Source of the DNA: LD21 sp963715785
GTDB lineage: Bacteria; Bacteroidota; Bacteroidia; Bacteroidales; VadinHA17
Length of the DNA: 64,000 nt
Assembly: GCA_963715785.1 (NCBI GenBank)
Contig: OY970276.1
Location: 3,100,001-3,164,000, forward strand
Direction of reading: 5' to 3'
Positions 62,159 to 64,000 of this stretch are shown here, piece by piece. The notes beneath the pieces are model-generated. The model saw only the letters and a program-made list of their open reading frames with translations, was not told the origin of the DNA and ran no database searches. Every line of letters starts with the position of its first letter. Position 1 is the first letter of the stretch. The translations under genes and the position numbers were made by a program.

Positions 62159-64000
62159 ATGAAAAAGACTCTTCTGGCACTGCTGATTTTATGCTCAGTT
62201 GCCTCATTTTCCCAGACACAAAAACCTGATTCTCTCAAGACAGAGAAATGGAAGACTATTTACAGGGCTTCTGCTACAAAAATCAATGACCTGGTGAATA
62301 CAAAGCTGGATGTCAATTTTGATTTTGCCGATTCATTTATGAACGGGAAAGCCTGGATCACGCTGCACCCGCATTTTTATCCTACAGATTCATTACGCCT
62401 CGATGCTAAATCTATGGATATCAATGAGGTTTCAATAGTCAGGGGCGGAAAGAATTTTCCTTTAAAATACACGTATGACAGCCTGCAGCTCAGGATCACA
62501 CTGGATAAGACCTACAAGGCTGCAGAAAATTATACTGTTTTTATCAGGTATGTAGCTAAACCCAACCAGATAAAAAGGAAGGGAAGTGCTGCAATAAGCG
62601 GCGCAAAAGGTTTATATTTCATCAATCCTATGGGGAAAGAAAAAAATAAGCCAACTGAGATCTGGACACAGGGTGAAACTGAATCCAATTCCGGATGGGT
62701 ACCTACAATTGACAAGCCAAATCAACGACAGACGGATGAGATTACCATGACCGTGCCTGACAAGTATAAGACTCTTTCAAACGGCCTTATGACAGCCAGT
62801 AAGAAAAATACGGACGGAACCCGGACCGATACATGGAGAATGACCATTCCTCATGCACCTTATCTGCTGATGATGGCTATCGGGGAATACTCGATAATAA
62901 AAGACAAATATGAAAATAAGGAAGTGAGTTATTATGTGGAAAAAGAATATGCTCCTGTTGCCCGGAAGATATTTGGCTATACTCCCGAAATGATAGCCTT
63001 CTATTCTAAGATCACAGGCATCGATTATCCCTGGCCAAAATATTCCCAGGTTGTTGTACGAGATTATGTAAGCGGTGCGATGGAGAACACCACAGCCACT
63101 GTGCATGCTCAAAGTGCACAGCAGGATGCACGCCAGCTCGTAGATGAAAACAGATGGGAAGATGTGATTTCCCATGAGCTTTTCCACCATTGGTTCGGTG
63201 ATTATGTTACCTGTGAGAGCTGGAGTAATATTACACTTAACGAATCATTTGCCGATTTGAGCGAGATCCTCTGGTTAGCATATAAACATGGACCGGATGC
63301 CGCCGGCGAACATAATTTTAACAGCCAGCTGAATTATTTGAGGGGTGGCAATGACAAAGCAGACCTCGTAAGATTCTACTATAGCAACCGTGAAGATGTG
63401 TTCGATCTGGTTAGTTATCAGAAAGGAGGACGAATTCTCAATATGCTCAGGTACTATGTTGGCGACAGCGCTTTCTACAAATCACTTAATCTTTATCTCC
63501 GGACAAAGAAGCTTAATTCAGCAGAAGCTCACGACCTGCGTCTGGCCTTTGAGGCTGTAACAGGTCAGGATATGAACTGGTTCTGGAACCAGTGGTATTT
63601 TGGTAGTGGTCACCCGAAACTTGATATCAATTATGCATATGATGCTGATGGAAAGACTGCAAAGGTTTTTGTGAAACAAACCCAGCCAGGAAAGATATTC
63701 CAGCTTCCTTTTGCAATAGATATATATCAGGGAGGGGAGAAAAAGAGGTATAATGTATGGAATGATCATCAGGCCGACACTTTTACTTTTCATACGGTAG
63801 CAAAACCTGATCTTATAAATGTGGACGGTGACAAAATGCTTCTCTGTGAAAAAACTGAGCATAAGACTCTTGCTAATTATATTTTTCAATATAAAAATGC
63901 GGGATTATATCTTGACAGGAGGGAAGCGATTGATTTCGCCGCAAGAACCCAGGGTGACGATCCCGTAGCATTCGACTTCATGAAAACTGCCTTGAAGGAT
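62159..64000 (+). CDS. M1 family metallopeptidase (3' end outside window)
   Basis: 614 codons are visible, starting with a signal peptide (MKKTLLALLILCSVASFSQ). The M1 motifs are GAMENTT (residues 306-312) and the zinc site HELFHHWFGDY (His339, Glu340, His343) with Glu362 in LNESFADL, exactly the HExxH-x18-E spacing. It is an aminopeptidase exported to the periplasm or surface. It begins 20 bp after the PH/SHOCT gene. The C-terminal ERAP-like part runs past the window edge. Confidence 0.93.
   Translation, partial: MKKTLLALLILCSVASFSQTQKPDSLKTEKWKTIYRASATKINDLVNTKLDVNFDFADSFMNGKAWITLHPHFYPTDSLRLDAKSMDINEVSIVRGGKNFPLKYTYDSLQLRITLDKTYKAAENYTVFIRYVAKPNQIKRKGSAAISGAKGLYFINPMGKEKNKPTEIWTQGETESNSGWVPTIDKPNQRQTDEITMTVPDKYKTLSNGLMTASKKNTDGTRTDTWRMTIPHAPYLLMMAIGEYSIIKDKYENKEVSYYVEKEYAPVARKIFGYTPEMIAFYSKITGIDYPWPKYSQVVVRDYVSGAMENTTATVHAQSAQQDARQLVDENRWEDVISHELFHHWFGDYVTCESWSNITLNESFADLSEILWLAYKHGPDAAGEHNFNSQLNYLRGGNDKADLVRFYYSNREDVFDLVSYQKGGRILNMLRYYVGDSAFYKSLNLYLRTKKLNSAEAHDLRLAFEAVTGQDMNWFWNQWYFGSGHPKLDINYAYDADGKTAKVFVKQTQPGKIFQLPFAIDIYQGGEKKRYNVWNDHQADTFTFHTVAKPDLINVDGDKMLLCEKTEHKTLANYIFQYKNAGLYLDRREAIDFAARTQGDDPVAFDFMKTALKD

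Overview
The window looks like a chromosome segment of a Bacteroidota bacterium, probably Bacteroidales-like. The signs are secreted glycoside hydrolases and proteases, DUF3857/transglutaminase proteins, a TolC-MFP-RND efflux operon behind a TetR regulator, Bacteroidota-type promoters (-33 TTG / -7 TAnnTTTG), weak ribosome binding sites and moderate GC. The species cannot be named from sequence alone.

Layout. 1-26.9 kb is ordinary chromosome: a zinc protease (M16, cut by the left edge), a LacZ-type GH2 enzyme with an inserted LamG-like domain, small redox enzymes, a TPR protein, a ThuA/Nif3 pair, an overlapping GMC oxidoreductase-aldehyde dehydrogenase pair, a cyclopropane fatty acid synthase, membrane glycosyl/acyl-transfer proteins, a polysaccharide deacetylase, two tandem DUF3857 proteins (the second lacks the catalytic Cys and His) and tRNA-Lys(CTT).

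27-41.4 kb is an accessory island next to the tRNA. It holds tyrosine-recombinase fragments and a decayed Rhs/TcB-type polymorphic toxin locus on the minus strand. The main rhs gene has lost its 5' end at an IS21-like remnant, carries one in-frame TAA, and is split by an IS630-family element whose exact removal would rejoin the reading frame. Its toxin tip resembles polymorphic toxin type 44 and is followed by a lipoprotein that is probably its immunity protein. Downstream lie two start-less 'orphan' tips. Each begins at the conserved Rhs junction (YTYCLNNPLKY.DPSG), is preceded by the same ~160-bp leader and is followed by its own putative immunity gene. One tip resembles a restriction-endonuclease-fold toxin with a HEAT-repeat partner; the other is unrecognised and has a membrane-anchored partner. 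After each immunity gene comes the convergent 3' end of an XRE-type regulator gene, and further repeats (A and B) bound the cassettes. This array of leader, tip, immunity gene and inverted XRE 3' end is the most interesting structure in the window.

41.4-64 kb returns to chromosome: a minus-strand cluster of small enzymes (VOC, SRPBCC, a truncated methyltransferase, YciI), a slipin, a DUF255 thioredoxin-domain protein, two NAD(P)-binding oxidoreductases, a hexanucleotide microsatellite, a DEAD-box helicase, a secreted cellobiose 2-epimerase-like protein, an acyl-CoA ligase with an XRE-cupin regulator, an MDR reductase, the TetR-TolC-MFP-RND operon, a PH/SHOCT protein and an M1 aminopeptidase cut by the right edge.
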